Assembly (NCBI GenBank): GCA_950106755.1
Contig: OX467092.1
Location: 5,580,001 to 5,644,000, forward strand
Source of the DNA: Climacium dendroides
Taxonomy: Eukaryota; Streptophyta; Bryopsida; Hypnales; Climaciaceae
Reading direction: 5' to 3'
DNA length: 64,000 bases
The position numbers and the translations under genes were made by a program. Shown here piece by piece: positions 11,030 through 23,077 of this stretch. How positions within the stretch are numbered: position 1 is the stretch's first letter; every line of letters begins with the position of its first letter. A model generated the notes under the pieces. The model worked only from the letters and a program-made list of their open reading frames with translations. It was not told the DNA's origin and did not search any database.

Positions 11030-14000
11030 ATGGGGACTTCGAGAGTGTGCTGGCTCTCAGTGGCACTGGTTTTGCTTGCTGCCTTCCAATGTGCCGGTAC
11101 GGAAGGAATTCGCACTCTTCGAATATTTTCAGTATTTTGAAGTAGATGCTGTCTACGTAGGATTTGAGAAGACTTGTATTCACATTGTGGCGTTAATTTC
11201 TTGTGCGTTCGTTGTGCAGATGCGGCGTTTGATAAAATGGATCCCAATGGAAACATCACCATAAAGTGGGACGTTGTGGAGTGGACTGGCGATGGATATA
11301 GGGTTAGTAATCTGCAATTCCAACAGCATGCTTTCATTGGATGTTTGATTTTTCTTTCTGACCGGCTTTGTTTCTGAAAGTCAGGTCAAAAAACATTATT
11401 TTAGTCGATTTGACCAAGATGTACGAGTGTGCTTTCATTGAGAGATTACTCAATTACAGAGGTCACTGGCAGGAGAGATCACATTCTTTGGGTAAAATAA
11501 GAGCCAAACTCTCTTTGAGATCGATCATATATTTTTCTCACTCAACGTATTTGATGATTGCTTATGCAATCATTCAGACACTGGGAGTTTGTAGACAATC
11601 ACTATTAAAGAGACAGTAAACAACCCCTGATTTCCATTTCAAAGAGGGTTACATAGCGATCCACCAATTTAGCCAAGTCTTGCTTACCAGCAATGGTTGC
11701 CACTTGCAATTAAACACGTGAAAGTACTAGAAGAAATGAGTTCCTGATCGTTACAGGAGTCAAGATGAAGTCCCCAATGGTTTCCATAACCCTAGCCATA
11801 GATCTCCAAGATTTGGCTGTCTGGATCTAGTTATTCGAAAGGTCTGTGTCCCAAGAGATCAGATTCAAGGCCAATTTCGAGAGGCTGGTGGTTTCATCAG
11901 AGTCTCAACCCCATCCTTCCCATTCCCTTGACCAGAGAGCCACAGATCTCCAAGATTCAGTTGTTTACCGAAGAGGGTAATGTCCGAAAGGCCAGATTGA
12001 AGGCCAATTTCGTTCCATTAGCAGTAGTGCGACCTGGAATCAATGTGAATCTCTCTACATGTCCCAGGTTTTAGAGATTTGTACGTGTAGATAGATGCAC
12101 GTCTCAATTCCTGACATCAGGTAGAATCACGCCATAGTAACAAAATGGACCATTTCATGTCCAATATAGAACCAAGTCGCTTGCGAGAGCCTAACAGTCT
12201 TCATCACTCCGGTCATCTAAAACATACACATCCTCAACCAAGTTAATTGAGTTGGTGATCTTCACAATTTCCTTGCAGGCCATCGTGACCATGTACAACT
12301 ACCAGATGTACCGCCACATCCAAGCCCCCGGCTGGATCATGGGCTGGTCTTGGTCCAAGAAAGAAGTGATCTGGAACCTGATCGGTGCCGAGACCCGGGA
12401 GCAAGGCGACTGCTCCAAGTATAAGGGCAACCTCCCCCATTGCTGCAGCAAGAAGCCCGAGGTCATCGACCTGCTTCCAGGGGTGCCCTACAACCAACAG
12501 ACCGCCAACTGCTGCAGGGGCGGCGTGCTGTCCTCTTTCATGCAAGACCCAGCGACGTCGGTGGCGTCCTTCCAGATCGTGGTGGGGGCAACGGGGTCCA
12601 CGAATACGACGATTCAGTTGCCGAAGAATTTCACGCTCTTGACGCCGGGGCCGGGGTATACGTGCAGCAAGGCTGTTTTGGTGCCCAAGACGAAGTTTCT
12701 GACGCCGGATGGGAGACGAACCACGCTAGCCTTCAGTAAGTGCGACTAACCAAGGGCCTGATTTGGAGTCCAGTTTGTGATTGTGATACTAATTTAGTCA
12801 CATTGTTTTAATTAATTTCGTGGAGACTAACTGAAGTTCATTGGAGAATTCACACTGGTTTATCTTTTTGTGAATGCGGTGCTAATTTAGTCAAATTATT
12901 TCAAAATAGTGGAGTATAAATCTTACGAAATTGAACTAATTTCCACGAAAAAGTCGTATCACACAACCCTTCAGTACGTGATGACTCAGTGCTTTCTTTG
13001 GAGAATTCACTGGTTTATCCTGTTGGTGCGTGTAATAGTACTTTGGTCACAATCATTGTTTTAAATTACTGGAAGCTGAAGTTTTACTGAATTGAAATAT
13101 ATAGTTTCCACGAAACAGACGAACCACGCAAGACTTCAGGGATTGGTGCTTGATCGATGGGTTAATTCCGTTACACTGATCCAATTCTGAGCGCTAAAAT
13201 CACAACATTCAGCTTCAGAAAGCTCTATAACTACGACCGCTTTAGACTTCAGTGCTATAGATTTAGGTTTCAAGACACAAGCCTTAGCTTGAAAAGTGAC
13301 GACGTCGTGAATGTCCGATAAGTGCAACTGATCTGCCCTAGCCTATTTAGTACTGACGGCACAAACTTAATGTCAGACACCTGCAAAACAGGTCCTTACA
13401 AACTTTTCTTTGACGGTGCTTGCTAGAGGGTTTGCAACATGAGGAAGGATGACCTGCTGTGCCCTGAGTGCCCAAACTGAAAAAAAACGAAGTTTTACTT
13501 CGGAAACTAATAGTCAATTATATATAGTAACTTCCAATTCACCTAGATTTCTTTCGATGAAAGATGCAGTTAGTACATGATTTCTTTCTTTCATGCGGAA
13601 TATTTTGTAAGTTGATTTTGAAACTTCTAGGTACACGAATCATATAGGCAGTCACTTAAATTTGGCCATTTGCACTGGGTTCAATATGCCAACTTTTTCA
13701 CTTACCCGTTGCTGCTCTGTGATTTGAAACAGTGACCTGGAACGTGACATGTGCATACACTCAGTCTCTCGCGCACAAAGCAGCGACCTGCTGTGTGTCT
13801 TTCTCCGCTTTCTACAACGAAACCATTGTGCCATGTCAAAAGTGTGCTTGCGACTGTTTACCAAATACTACAGCGCCAATTCTGCCCCAGAATGGAGTGG
13901 ATACGAACAATCAGAAGTGCATCAACCGGTGAGTCATAATGAACTCATAGTGAATTACATTTCCTCTTCTTTCAGAGTCTGTGGCTGCTTTCTATTAGGC

Positions 14001-15211
14001 AATGAAGTACAGAACCGAATCGTAAACTAAGGCTACGAACTCGATCCTGGTGTTTTCCTCACATCGTTTGAAAACAAACTGGAGAATTAACGTACGATCT
14101 GATTTCTTGGGTCATGAATTGGTATAATGAGCCTATTCTAATGTCTTGAGCCTATAATTCTGGTTGAATGTTCAGGTTTGACCCACATCTTCCACTGACA
14201 CTCAACGCCACGAAGAGCAACCTACAGTCGTCACCAGATATGCTGTACTGCACCAACGACATGTGTCCAGTCAAGATCCACTGGCACATTAAGCTGAACT
14301 ATCAGGAATACTGGAGGGTGAAGATTACCATCACCAACCGCGACGTCACTCGAAACTACACGCTCTGGAACATGGCGGCCATGCACCCAAACTTTCAAAA
14401 CTTCACGGAAGCCTTCAGCTTCAGCTACAAACCTCTGAACCCATACGGAAAAAACGCTATTAGTAAGTACTCTTGACTCTCACTTTTCTTGTCTAACACT
14501 TGATATCTAACATTTGGTATCAATGTATCAGTACAGTAAATTTGAAATTTGAAACGTCCATTGCTGGTACATGCAGAGTGCCACAAATAGGATGACTTCT
14601 GGATTGTGCCACAAATAGGGTCTCTTACCTTGGATGATTGTATAATAGTTGATTATAGCAAATTTCATCAACATTGATTGATTTCTGTTCAAAAATGAAG
14701 AGATATGATACTTTCTGCAATCGGTTCACTTTGTGACCTTTCTAAAAGCTTTCTGAATGGTTTATTTCTAAGCTTGGAAGGTGACCACTTTCGGCCATAT
14801 GAGCGCTACGGTGTCAATTTTTTTCTCAAAAAATAGAGTGCCGTCATTCTTTACAACCCTAAAATCAGCACTGACAATGAATTCCTTGGCTGTTGCGAAT
14901 TGACAGACAATTCGGCCATCTTCTGGGGCGTGAAGTTCTACAACGACATGCTCATGTCAGCAGGACCCGACGGGAACGTGCAATCCGAGATTCTGTTCAG
15001 GAAAGACTCCTCCTTCACATTAGCCAACGGCTGGGGATTCCCACAACATGTCCTCTTCAATGGCGACGAGTGTGTCCTTCCACTACCAGATCAATATCCC
15101 ACTTTACCAAGCAGCAGCTCCAGCTTAAGAGTCGCAATAACAACTCTCGTTTCGGCGCTCATCTGCACAGTAGCAGTCCCTCTTGTGCTTGAGCTCGCTG
15201 CGTTTGTTTAG
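11030..15211 (+). CDS. COBRA-family GPI-anchored cell-wall protein (6 exons)
   Basis: Exons: 11030-11096, 11220-11302, 12279-12735, 13733-13928, 14176-14462, 14907-15211. They join in frame to 464 residues, close to the roughly 456 of Arabidopsis COBRA. Residues 1-22 (MGTSRVCWLSVALVLLAAF...) are a secretion signal. The mature start has DPNGNITIKW, followed by YNYQMYRHIQAPGW, GVPYNQQTANCCRGGV and LPKNFTLLTPGPGYTC. The cysteine-rich block (CCVS at 222-225, ending CACDC at about 240-244) follows MTWNVTC across the exon 3/4 junction. The HWHIKLNYQEYWRVK block precedes a Ser-rich stretch and a hydrophobic tail (about 439-464), the pattern of a GPI-attachment signal. COBRA proteins sit on the outer plasma membrane and guide cellulose microfibril deposition. 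All six exons look intact. The ATG was chosen because it alone gives a signal peptide that splices in phase to exon 2. Confidence 0.93.
11403..11790 (+). repeat. Dispersed repeat R, copy B (COBRA intron 2)
   Basis: Homologous to copy A at 5726-6085 and to copies at 24085-24412 and 24950-25160. Shared blocks are GAGTGTGCTTTCATTG, CTTATGCAATCATTC and AACAACCCCTGATTTCCATT. It lies wholly in the intron between exons 2 and 3. Confidence 0.7.
12715..13142 (+). repeat. Degenerate triplication of the exon 3/intron junction in the COBRA gene
   Basis: The last 21 coding bases of exon 3 (GACGAACCACGC...CTTCA) plus following intron sequence recur, diverged, at about 12953 (GTCGTATCACACAACCCTTCAGTACG) and about 13118 (GACGAACCACGCAAGACTTCAGGG). 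Intervening blocks (GGAGAATTCAC, CTGGTTTATC, TTTCCACGAAA) repeat as well. The second copy keeps a plausible decoy donor (CA|GTACGT at 12974); the third has lost the GT. Confidence 0.6.
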
Positions 15212-15840
15212 CTAGCTAGGTTCTACTCTTGGAAAAAGTTTGATACTTAGGTCATGCATGGGTTTCACCTTGATGAGCTGCAGAGATCAATAGTTGAACG
15301 AGCTTGAAACAGTACTTGGGTTGAGTACCACAATTGAAATTTTCTCTGACCTTGAAAAAAACACAATAAGGACCTTGAATTCTAGACCTTCGACCGAAAC
15401 TCCTTTGGGTCATCTTTTGAGGTAGGGAAGTGCATTCATGACCAGTTTAAGTAGGAGACAGGGTGCTGATTTAAGTGGAGGAATTACTATTGCGAGAGCA
15501 GGTAGTAGTAGTATGGCTTAGCTTAGGTAATGTGAAATGGTTAGTCTTGGAGGGTGGTTGGAAGGACGTAAAGCTGGAGCTGGCTGTAAATCTGTTTGTG
15601 ACTTTTTTATGTTCTTCCAAATGGTGCACGGAAGTAATTTGAAGATGTTTTTCAAAAACAAATTGATTACATGCTTGCAGTCTGGACTTTCTCCAGAATT
15701 GACGATTTGGAGAAAATCAATATAAAGTGCTGTTTGGAAGAATATTTTAGAAGCGATGTACAAAGAAAAGTTGTAGATTTTGAGTTTTACATTCCATCCA
15801 TACAGTTAGATTCACCAATGCAATCACCAATAATTTTCTA

Positions 15841-15903
15841 TGAATTTTGAAAGGGAAGTTTCAAAATTCCTTCTAAATTTTGAAACTTCCCTTTCAAAAT
15901 TCA
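15841..15903. repeat. Perfect 28-29 bp hairpin
   Basis: TGAATTTTGAAAGGGAAG... (15841-15868) is followed by about 6 bases and then its reverse complement to 15903. Outer sequence ATTCCATCC near 15790 and GGAATGGAT near 15910 is also complementary, so it may be the centre of a larger foldback element. Confidence 0.8.
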
Positions 15904-17559
15904 TTGTTGGAATGGATTTGAAATGAGGTTCTCTTAACATGATGATATTTTGCAATTTTTGTGTTCTTTACATCTATGACCTCATTTTTACAAATCTAGT
16001 TTTGAACTTGATACACTTCCGCATTTGTAATTTTAGAAAGATTTGTATTCTAGTAACACCAAATCCAACCATTAGATAAGACAAGAACTTGATAAAGTAT
16101 CACCAAATATTAGGATGACTTTCATCCAAGTAGGAATGAGATAAAAACAAGAACTTCAATCTGTTCATCATCCAAAAAATGAATGTCAGAGTACTCCAGG
16201 GTTAAGGCATGGTTGTGTGAGGTAACTACACCTAAAATTGCCCAAATAAGCAATTCAATATATTTTCCATTATTATGTTGAAGAACTTTCTGAAGGTTCT
16301 TGTTGGTAGTCAGAAAAGGATTCTAGATTCTTATAGATTGCATTTTTTGGGCCCTGTATGAATAAACTCTAAATTTTTAAAGTACTAGAAATAGGATTTA
16401 GGGTAACCAATTGTAGATTCTTATGAATAGTAGAAGTACATTTTAGGTGAGAATTTAGGTTGTGTGGTTATAGAAAGAAGTCAAAATTGGGTGTAGTTAC
16501 CTTGAAGTAGGTTTACAATAAACTGAACAAATTTTTGTAACGAGCATTATTGAGTGTTGGAAAGATAATTTTTCAATGAAGTTGTGGCAAATCCAAGAAC
16601 AATTATATTTGATTCTAATATACAAGAGTAAAAGAGGTCAAAGTTGAATCGGTTGATTTTTTAAAACCGTGCTCTATTTTCAACATTTATACTTTGAAGA
16701 AAGTGCAACAAGCATCTATTTTTTCTTTGGTTTTTCTAAGGTTCACTTATGAAAACATGTACAAATTTAGATGATCCTTCTTTATTGTGTCATGGAAAAC
16801 TATATAAGATATGCACACCCATAATCAACACTATTCAAAATGTAGCATTGACACTTGGACCAAAGAACATCACAAAAAAATAAATATTGATTACATAAGA
16901 TATACACAATTTGAATATAAGAGTGTACGAGTTTTTCCAAAAAGATGCCAAATTTAAAGCATATAGTTAAATAAGTCATCTTCTATACTAAAAATAGTGG
17001 AAAGTCAACCTTTAATAAAGCTAAAAATATTAGTTGGATAAAGTTAACAATTATTGCACCAATCAAGGTATAAGATTTCTTCTTATTTCAAGCTTTATGC
17101 TTTTAAAGGAAACTAGCAAAGACTGTTGCAGTGTAACATTGAACTTAAGAGAAGCCTTTCATAACCCGATAAAAAACATTCAAGATGACAAGATGAAGTA
17201 TTGGAGATTAAATTGTGACCATATTTGTGACAATGGGTCATGACAAATTACGTGACAATGTGTACTTAATATAATAGATGAGAGTCTAATATTGGTTTTG
17301 GGTACACTTAAAGTTAGTACTTTGAAAATTTGAACATAAGATCTAATGAAAATAATCTATATTTAATAATAGTAACTATGTAAAGTTGTAACAATTAATA
17401 ATTATAGGTGTATTTATCTTAAACTATTTGTTTGTATAATTGGTTAGATGAAGTCCAACTTACAATTTTGTAAAAATTATAATTTCAATTAGTTTTTGAT
17501 ACCTCTATATTATAATGCATTATGCTCTTTTCTTTACCATGAACTTCTATCAAAATTGA

Positions 17560-18400
17560 AGAAACATATTTTGTTTCTATGGTAGGGAATCCATTTGTCT
17601 AGCCTTGGGATATTCTTTAATATTTTTCATTATTATCTGAATAGGATGTTTTTTGAGATTTGTTTCTTTTTTTTAAAAGATTCCAAAGATTCATGTAGTG
17701 AAATATACATTAATTGGATACAACATGAAGTTTTTAGTAAATTAACATGTCCTATAGTATCTAACTATTTTGTCTACATAGAAAGATTTGATTCATTCTA
17801 TTTGGATTAGTGTAGAAAAAGTTATGGACAATCTAGTTTTCTAGGCAATATAAGCATCTTCTTGAAAAAATAACTACTTGTAGTAATAGGATTCATTTTG
17901 TTACCCAATTCTCACAATTTCAAAAAAATTTAACAAGGTTTAATTCACTTATTAGAACAATCTCACCATTGGGATTATTGTATTTTAATTCCATCTCAAA
18001 CCTATTAACAATTTAATTATTTTTTCTTTCTATTTCATATCTACTTCTACTTAACAATTTTTTAGAATGATAATCAATTGTTGTTTTCTATTTTTTTCCT
18101 CGACTTTCAACTCAATTTTTCAACAAAAGAAATTTGAAGCGAAGAAGATTCAAAGCCTTAAAATTCTAGTTGAGCAAGGTGCAAAAATATAGTTTTTTTT
18201 CACTTCAAACGCAAATATCTTGCAATTTATACAATCAAGGTTTTTGAAATTTCTTTCACATCCTTATACTAGTCTAGTGCAAAGATCTTGTGGTTAGATA
18301 TGCAAAAATAATACGTTCTAAAATTTTTGCAATTTGCAATAGAAATGGTTGTTCTAAGTGGAATTTGATGAAAAAAGGACCCTACATTTTATGAATTAAC
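17560..18400 (+). mobile_element. AT-rich repeat family member (partial copy)
   Basis: Sequence such as AAAGTTATGGACAATCT, TCTTCTTGAAAAAATAACT, GAAGATTCAAAG, GTTGAGCAAGGTGCAAAA, ATATCTTGCAATTTA and AGATCTTGTGGTTAGATATG recurs in the same order at 40799-41712 and, reversed, at 30951-31890 and 55425-56313. Ends are not clear here. Non-coding. Confidence 0.5.
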
Positions 18401-18942
18401 AACATGAGACAACAAATCTAATTCTTAAATGTAAAATGAAAAAAAGAAACATCTACATATTCAATTTTTAAATTAAATTTTGGAAAAGAATTCATAAAAA
18501 TAATATTAATTGTGAAAATCAATAATTAGAATGCCTTTCATTGGAGTCAAGTATCCTTTTTAAGATATTGGTGGTAAATAGAAGCATTTATCTTAATTTG
18601 CTTAAAAATACTCAAGATTGATGTAATAAATGTTGAAAATGTAAAATATCATACAATGCTTTACTTTCAATATAAAATATGTAAATGAATAAAAAAACTT
18701 AAGAACCTCTTTTGTCGAAATGATTGCTAACCTATGTTATTAGGACACCTCTTCTAAATCAAAACAATTTATTTTTTTCTTTCCATTCCTACAAGAACTG
18801 ATTGAGAACCTTATATAATAATCTTAAAGCACCAAGTAACCAGTAACCACACTAAGTCTTATTGTCAAAGAGTAGACAAAAATTGCTTTTCCAACATACT
18901 TGGATGTACTTCATCCAATTTTTCTCACTTTGGAAGTGAAAC

Positions 18943-19183
18943 ATCGGGAAAAAGCCCCCCATTGTTGCAGTATTGTTTCAATGGGTTAACAGTATAGTAC
19001 TGAAAGTATATTGCTGCAATACTGCAAACAATATTGTTTCAATAAATCTGCAATGCACCTATTGAAAATATATTGTTGCAATACTTTTTGCAGTACTGCA
19101 ACAATATGCTTTAGTACTATACTGTTAACCCATTGAAACAATACTGCAGCAGTACTAAAGCAATGGGGGGGCTTTTTCCCGAT
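18943..19183. mobile_element. 241-bp foldback MITE-like element
   Basis: The ends ATCGGGAAAAAGCCCCCC and GGGGGGGCTTTTTCCCGAT are inverted copies. The whole interior is also complementary, with arms of about 115 bp containing TTTCAATGGGTTAACAG and GTATAGTACT. The transcript would fold into one long hairpin. Target duplication is unclear. It lies about 210 bp upstream of the OST1 start codon, so it may sit in that gene's promoter. Confidence 0.75.
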
Positions 19184-19393
19184 CAAGCATTCATAAGTCA
19201 CCGAATGGTCTTAGAGATTCATCCAAATATATTAAAAATACATTAAAAGTTACGTTGTTCCAACAGAACCATTCATCCACCCCTCTCGTTTCCACGTCCC
19301 ATCAAGCTCCTTGTGTTTCCAACCTTTTGCACCATCGTCGTCCCGAGGTGAAGCTCCGGCAGATTGTCTTCGGCACTTCTGCCTCTCCTCGCC

Positions 19394-22300
19394 ATGGCTA
19401 GGCCCCCAGTGAAAGCTCTGCTTCCTCTGCTCCTGCTCGTCTCCTGCATTCAAGTCTCTCACGCCGCAGGCACTTTCAATGTCCTCCGAGCCGACCGCAA
19501 GGTGCGTTTTGTGGTAATGCGTGAATGTGTGAACATTGTTCCGTCATGGTATGGACTTTTTTTATGATCCGTAGCTCCAGGTGGAGAGATCGGTCGAGTT
19601 TGAGGATGAGATGGTGATGTTGGTTGGAGAATTTTGAGGATGACTGAAGGTTGTTGAATTGTGTCGGGGGTTTGAAATAGGGGTTTGGTTTAGCAGCGCA
19701 AATGCCCCAAAGTGACCACTTCAAAATAAATCGCTTTGAAATATTTAAGGAAGGTAACAAACTGTACCAATAGAAAGAAGAAATCGTACCCTACATTTTT
19801 GAACTATTGAAATCAATGCTTCGAAGGTCACAACAGTCGAGTTGAGGTATGGCTTTCAGTGGAGGTGATCGGAAAGTGCCTTTTTCGTATGATTCTGTGC
19901 TTCAATGTGACCATTTTTGTGTCAGGGTATGGATTTCTCTGATGATCCGTAGCTCCGGTTGGAGAGATCGGGCGAGTTGGAGGAGGCTGTATTGATGTTG
20001 GTAGGAGAATTTTGAGGGTGACTTAGGGTGTTGAATTGTGTCGGGGTTTTTATTTAGGGTTTTGCCTTTAAATGCGCGGATGTCCACTTCTGAATAAGGC
20101 AACAATGTTTACGTGGAGGAAGGTAGCAAAATGTGCCTATAGAAGAAAAAATCAAACCCTACATTTTTGAACTATTGTAATCAATGTTTTGAAAGTCACT
20201 ACGATCGAGTATTTACCTGATCGTAAGTTTGCTTTTTTCCAATCATTCTGTGCTTCAATGTGACCACTTTTGTGTCAGGGTATGGATTTCTGTGACGATC
20301 CGTAGCTCCAGTTGGAAAGATCGGGAGAGTTTGAGGATGAGGTGTTGATGTTGGTAGGAGAATTTTGTTGTCGATTAGGGTTGTTGAATTGTTTCGGGGT
20401 TTGAATTCGGGGTTTGCCTTTAGCTGCGCGAATGCCCACTTGTAAGTAAATTGATTAGAAAGATTCAAGGAATATAACAAAAATGTGCCTATAGGTAGAA
20501 GAACTCAAACCATACATTTTCGAACTATTGAAATCGATGTTTTGAAAGTCACTATGATCGAGTGTTACGCTGATCGTAAGTCACCTTTTTCCAATCATTC
20601 TGTGCTTCAATGTGACCATTTTTTTTTTGTCTGGGTGCGGATTTCTGTGATGATTCGTAACTCTATTTGGAGAGATCGGACGAGCTACTGATGTTGTTCG
20701 AAAATTTTGAGGTCAACCTACGGTTGTTGAAACTGTGTCGGGGGTTAGGTTTAGGTCGTAAGTGCCCACGTTGCGATTTCCATATCTTTCGGAATTCAAT
20801 GAATTATGTAGGAAGCTTAAGGAAGATAACAATGGTTGGTTTTAGACTTCATTGAATGCTATACATTCCATTTTCAATGGGGAATGTGCGTGCAAGTGGC
20901 ATTTTGGGAGTGGATATTGAAGTCTTCAACTTTATGCTTGTTTTTCATTTCTCCCACTTGGATAATGACACCGTGTTGAATTGAACAGCCATTTGTACAT
21001 CATCTCTCACGGTGTTCATCATGTCTTAAGTGTTTAATATAACTAGTACTCTTGCTGATCACTGTTCTGCTTGGGGTCCTCAAAGTCCCCATGTTGTTGA
21101 ATGTTCAGTAGCAAGTTCAACCCACATTTTCTTTAATGCTCATTACTCAAAGTCTGAAACCCACTAATGTACTGATTTGAAAAAAAATGATATCCTACAT
21201 TTTGAACGATCGAAATCAATGTTTTGAATGTCACGATAATCGACTATTTGCTTCAAAGTGAACTTTCTTTTTCTATTTAGGGGTTAGTGAAGAGTGTGTT
21301 TGTGGTGGGATTGCAGGTAGATCTCTTGACGCAGGTGGTGAGAATCTCGACGGCATGGAAAGCGGAGAGCACAGGGACGGATCCCGCAACAGTATTGAAG
21401 ATTGCATTGAGTGCAGCGCAGGCGGAGAGGCTGGCGTTTATGGAGGTCGTGATCAAAGGGAAAGGGAGGAATGCCCCTGTGGTATCCTTGCCCGTGGTGG
21501 ATGTCTCAGAGGAAGGCTCTGTGACGTTATACTCGCTTGAATTGCCAAAAGCCTACAATCCAGGGGAGATTCTGACGTTCGAGAGTTACGTGGCGATTAC
21601 ACACCAACTGAAGCCTTTTCCTGAGGAGATCTCGCAATCAGACTACCAGCTCGTTAAATATGAAGACAGTGCTTACATTTTGACTCCATACCCTGTCAAG
21701 ATGCAAACGTCGTTTTTCAAACTCTCAAGCTCGAGGGTTGAGTCTTTCACTAAGGTGGGCACAACTAAGGTAGTTGATTCCGAGGTTCGTTACGGTCCAT
21801 ACGAGAAGACGGAAGCGTTGAAGAGCAAGCCAATCACTCTTCACTTTGAGAATAACCAACCTTTTGCAGTGGTGGAGGAGCTTGTGAGAGAGATTGAAAT
21901 TTCCCACTGGGGGAATGTGTATGTTACAGAGAATTACAAGCTTGCTAACAAAGGGGCCCGTCTCAAAGGTGGCTTCTCAAGATTTGAGTATCAAGCCAGA
22001 CCTGGTGCAAGTGGAATCTCGTCCTTCCGGCATCTTCATGCTAAACTTCCTGTGAACGCTCATTCCGTGTATTATCGGGATGAGATTGGCAACATTTCGA
22101 CGTCACATTTGAGATCCGATTTTCGAAAGACAGAGCTCGAGCTCGAGCCTCGGTTTCCGCTTTTTGGTGGCTGGAAAGTGGCTTTTACACTTGGATATAG
22201 TGTTCCTCTTCAAGATCTGGTGTTCAAGGCCCCCGATGGTTCTCGGTACCTCAATATTAGCATTGGCAGCCCTTTTACCAATATTGTGGTGGACAAGCTA

Positions 22301-23077
22301 ATTCTCAAGGTTGTGCTTCCTGAAGGATCGTATGAGATCTCTGTGTCTGTTCCCTTTCCTGTCGAACAGCGTTTAGAGAAGAAGTATTCGTATTTGGACA
22401 CTGTGGGGAGGACAGTTGCAGTGCTGGTGAAGGAGAACTCGGTGTTGGAGCATCAGTTCAAGCATGTGTTGGTTCATTACAGGTTCAACTCATTACGGGT
22501 GTTGGTGGAGCCTCTGATGCTGATTCTGGTTTTCTTTGCGTTTTTTGCCGCATGCATTGCCTACACCCATTTTGATTTCACTCTGTCCAAGTCAAGCGCT
22601 GCATATCAAGCGCAACTCCAGCGTGAGGAGGTCATGGATATCCTCCAGAGGCTGCAGAAGGTACTGGCGATTCGTGGTGCTGCAGACGAGCGTCTGGATG
22701 CATCATTGAAAGAAGTAGCACGCACAGGCGATATTGCTGCTTGTAAAGCCGCGCGTAAGTCAGCAGACCAGATCTGGAAGGGAACGTCCAAGGACCTGAA
22801 AGCACTCACAGAGAGCCTTCAGTCAACTGTCAAGCCTGTCCTAGGCAAAACAACGGCCGCGGTAAAACCTTCTACTATCTTGACGAAGGTGGATACATTG
22901 TTGCAGAAAGAGAAGGAGATGGTGGAAAAGGTGCAGCAGAAGCAGACGGTTACCGTGGATGCGTACGAGCGAAAGTTGAGCAGTAAAGAAATCGATTCTC
23001 GCATTGCCCCTGTCCAGGAGAAGCTGGAAAGCCTAAGGCAAGAGGTGTCTAGTCTGATTTCTTCATTAGATGAGTAG
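19394..23077 (+). CDS. OST1: Oligosaccharyltransferase subunit 1 (ribophorin I), 2 exons
   Basis: Exon 1 is 19394-19501 (36 codons) and exon 2 is 21317-23077, joined in phase 0 to 622 residues. Exon 1 encodes a signal peptide (MARPPVKALLPLLLLVSC...) and LRADRK; exon 2 continues VDLLTQVVRIS, reproducing the ribophorin I N-terminus. Diagnostic blocks are HFENNQPFAVVEELVREIEI, HWGNVYVTENYKL, YYRDEIGNISTSHLR (about 287-302), PLFGGWKV and KYSYLDTVGRTV. One membrane helix lies at about 433-456, followed by a long cytosolic tail with coiled-coil character. The protein is a non-catalytic subunit of the ER complex that transfers the glycan to Asn in nascent chains. The ATG at 21287 is inside the intron and was rejected. 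The gene appears intact. Confidence 0.95.
19550..20870 (+). repeat. Tandem array of about 355-bp units in OST1 intron 1
   Basis: Units begin TATGGATTTCTGTGATGATCC or close variants at 19550, 19928, 20281 and 20636 (spacings 378, 353, 355). Each contains GTAGCTCC, GGAGAGATCGG, GTTGAATTGTGTCGGGG and, in the second half, ACATTTTTGAACTATTG and TTCTGTGCTTCAATGTGACC. The fourth is incomplete, and an isolated second-half fragment lies at about 21185-21265. Copies are clearly diverged. Confidence 0.85.

Larger units (their letters stand above)
15212..18942. other. Intergenic region, increasingly AT-rich
   Basis: The first part should hold the COBRA 3' UTR and poly(A) region. Beyond about 15.8 kb only AT-rich non-coding sequence, a perfect small hairpin (15841-15903) and a copy of an AT-rich repeat family (about 17560-18400) are visible. 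Short ORFs have no recognised domain. Confidence 0.6.

Noticed and set aside
10914..11264. 116-residue ORF over the COBRA first exons
   Set aside because: Out of frame with the COBRA protein; the overlapping ATG at 11030 gives a signal peptide and correct splicing.
21287..21316. ATG at 21287 as the start of OST1
   Set aside because: It lies before a good acceptor (TTGCAG at 21316). The upstream exon supplies the signal peptide and splices in phase.
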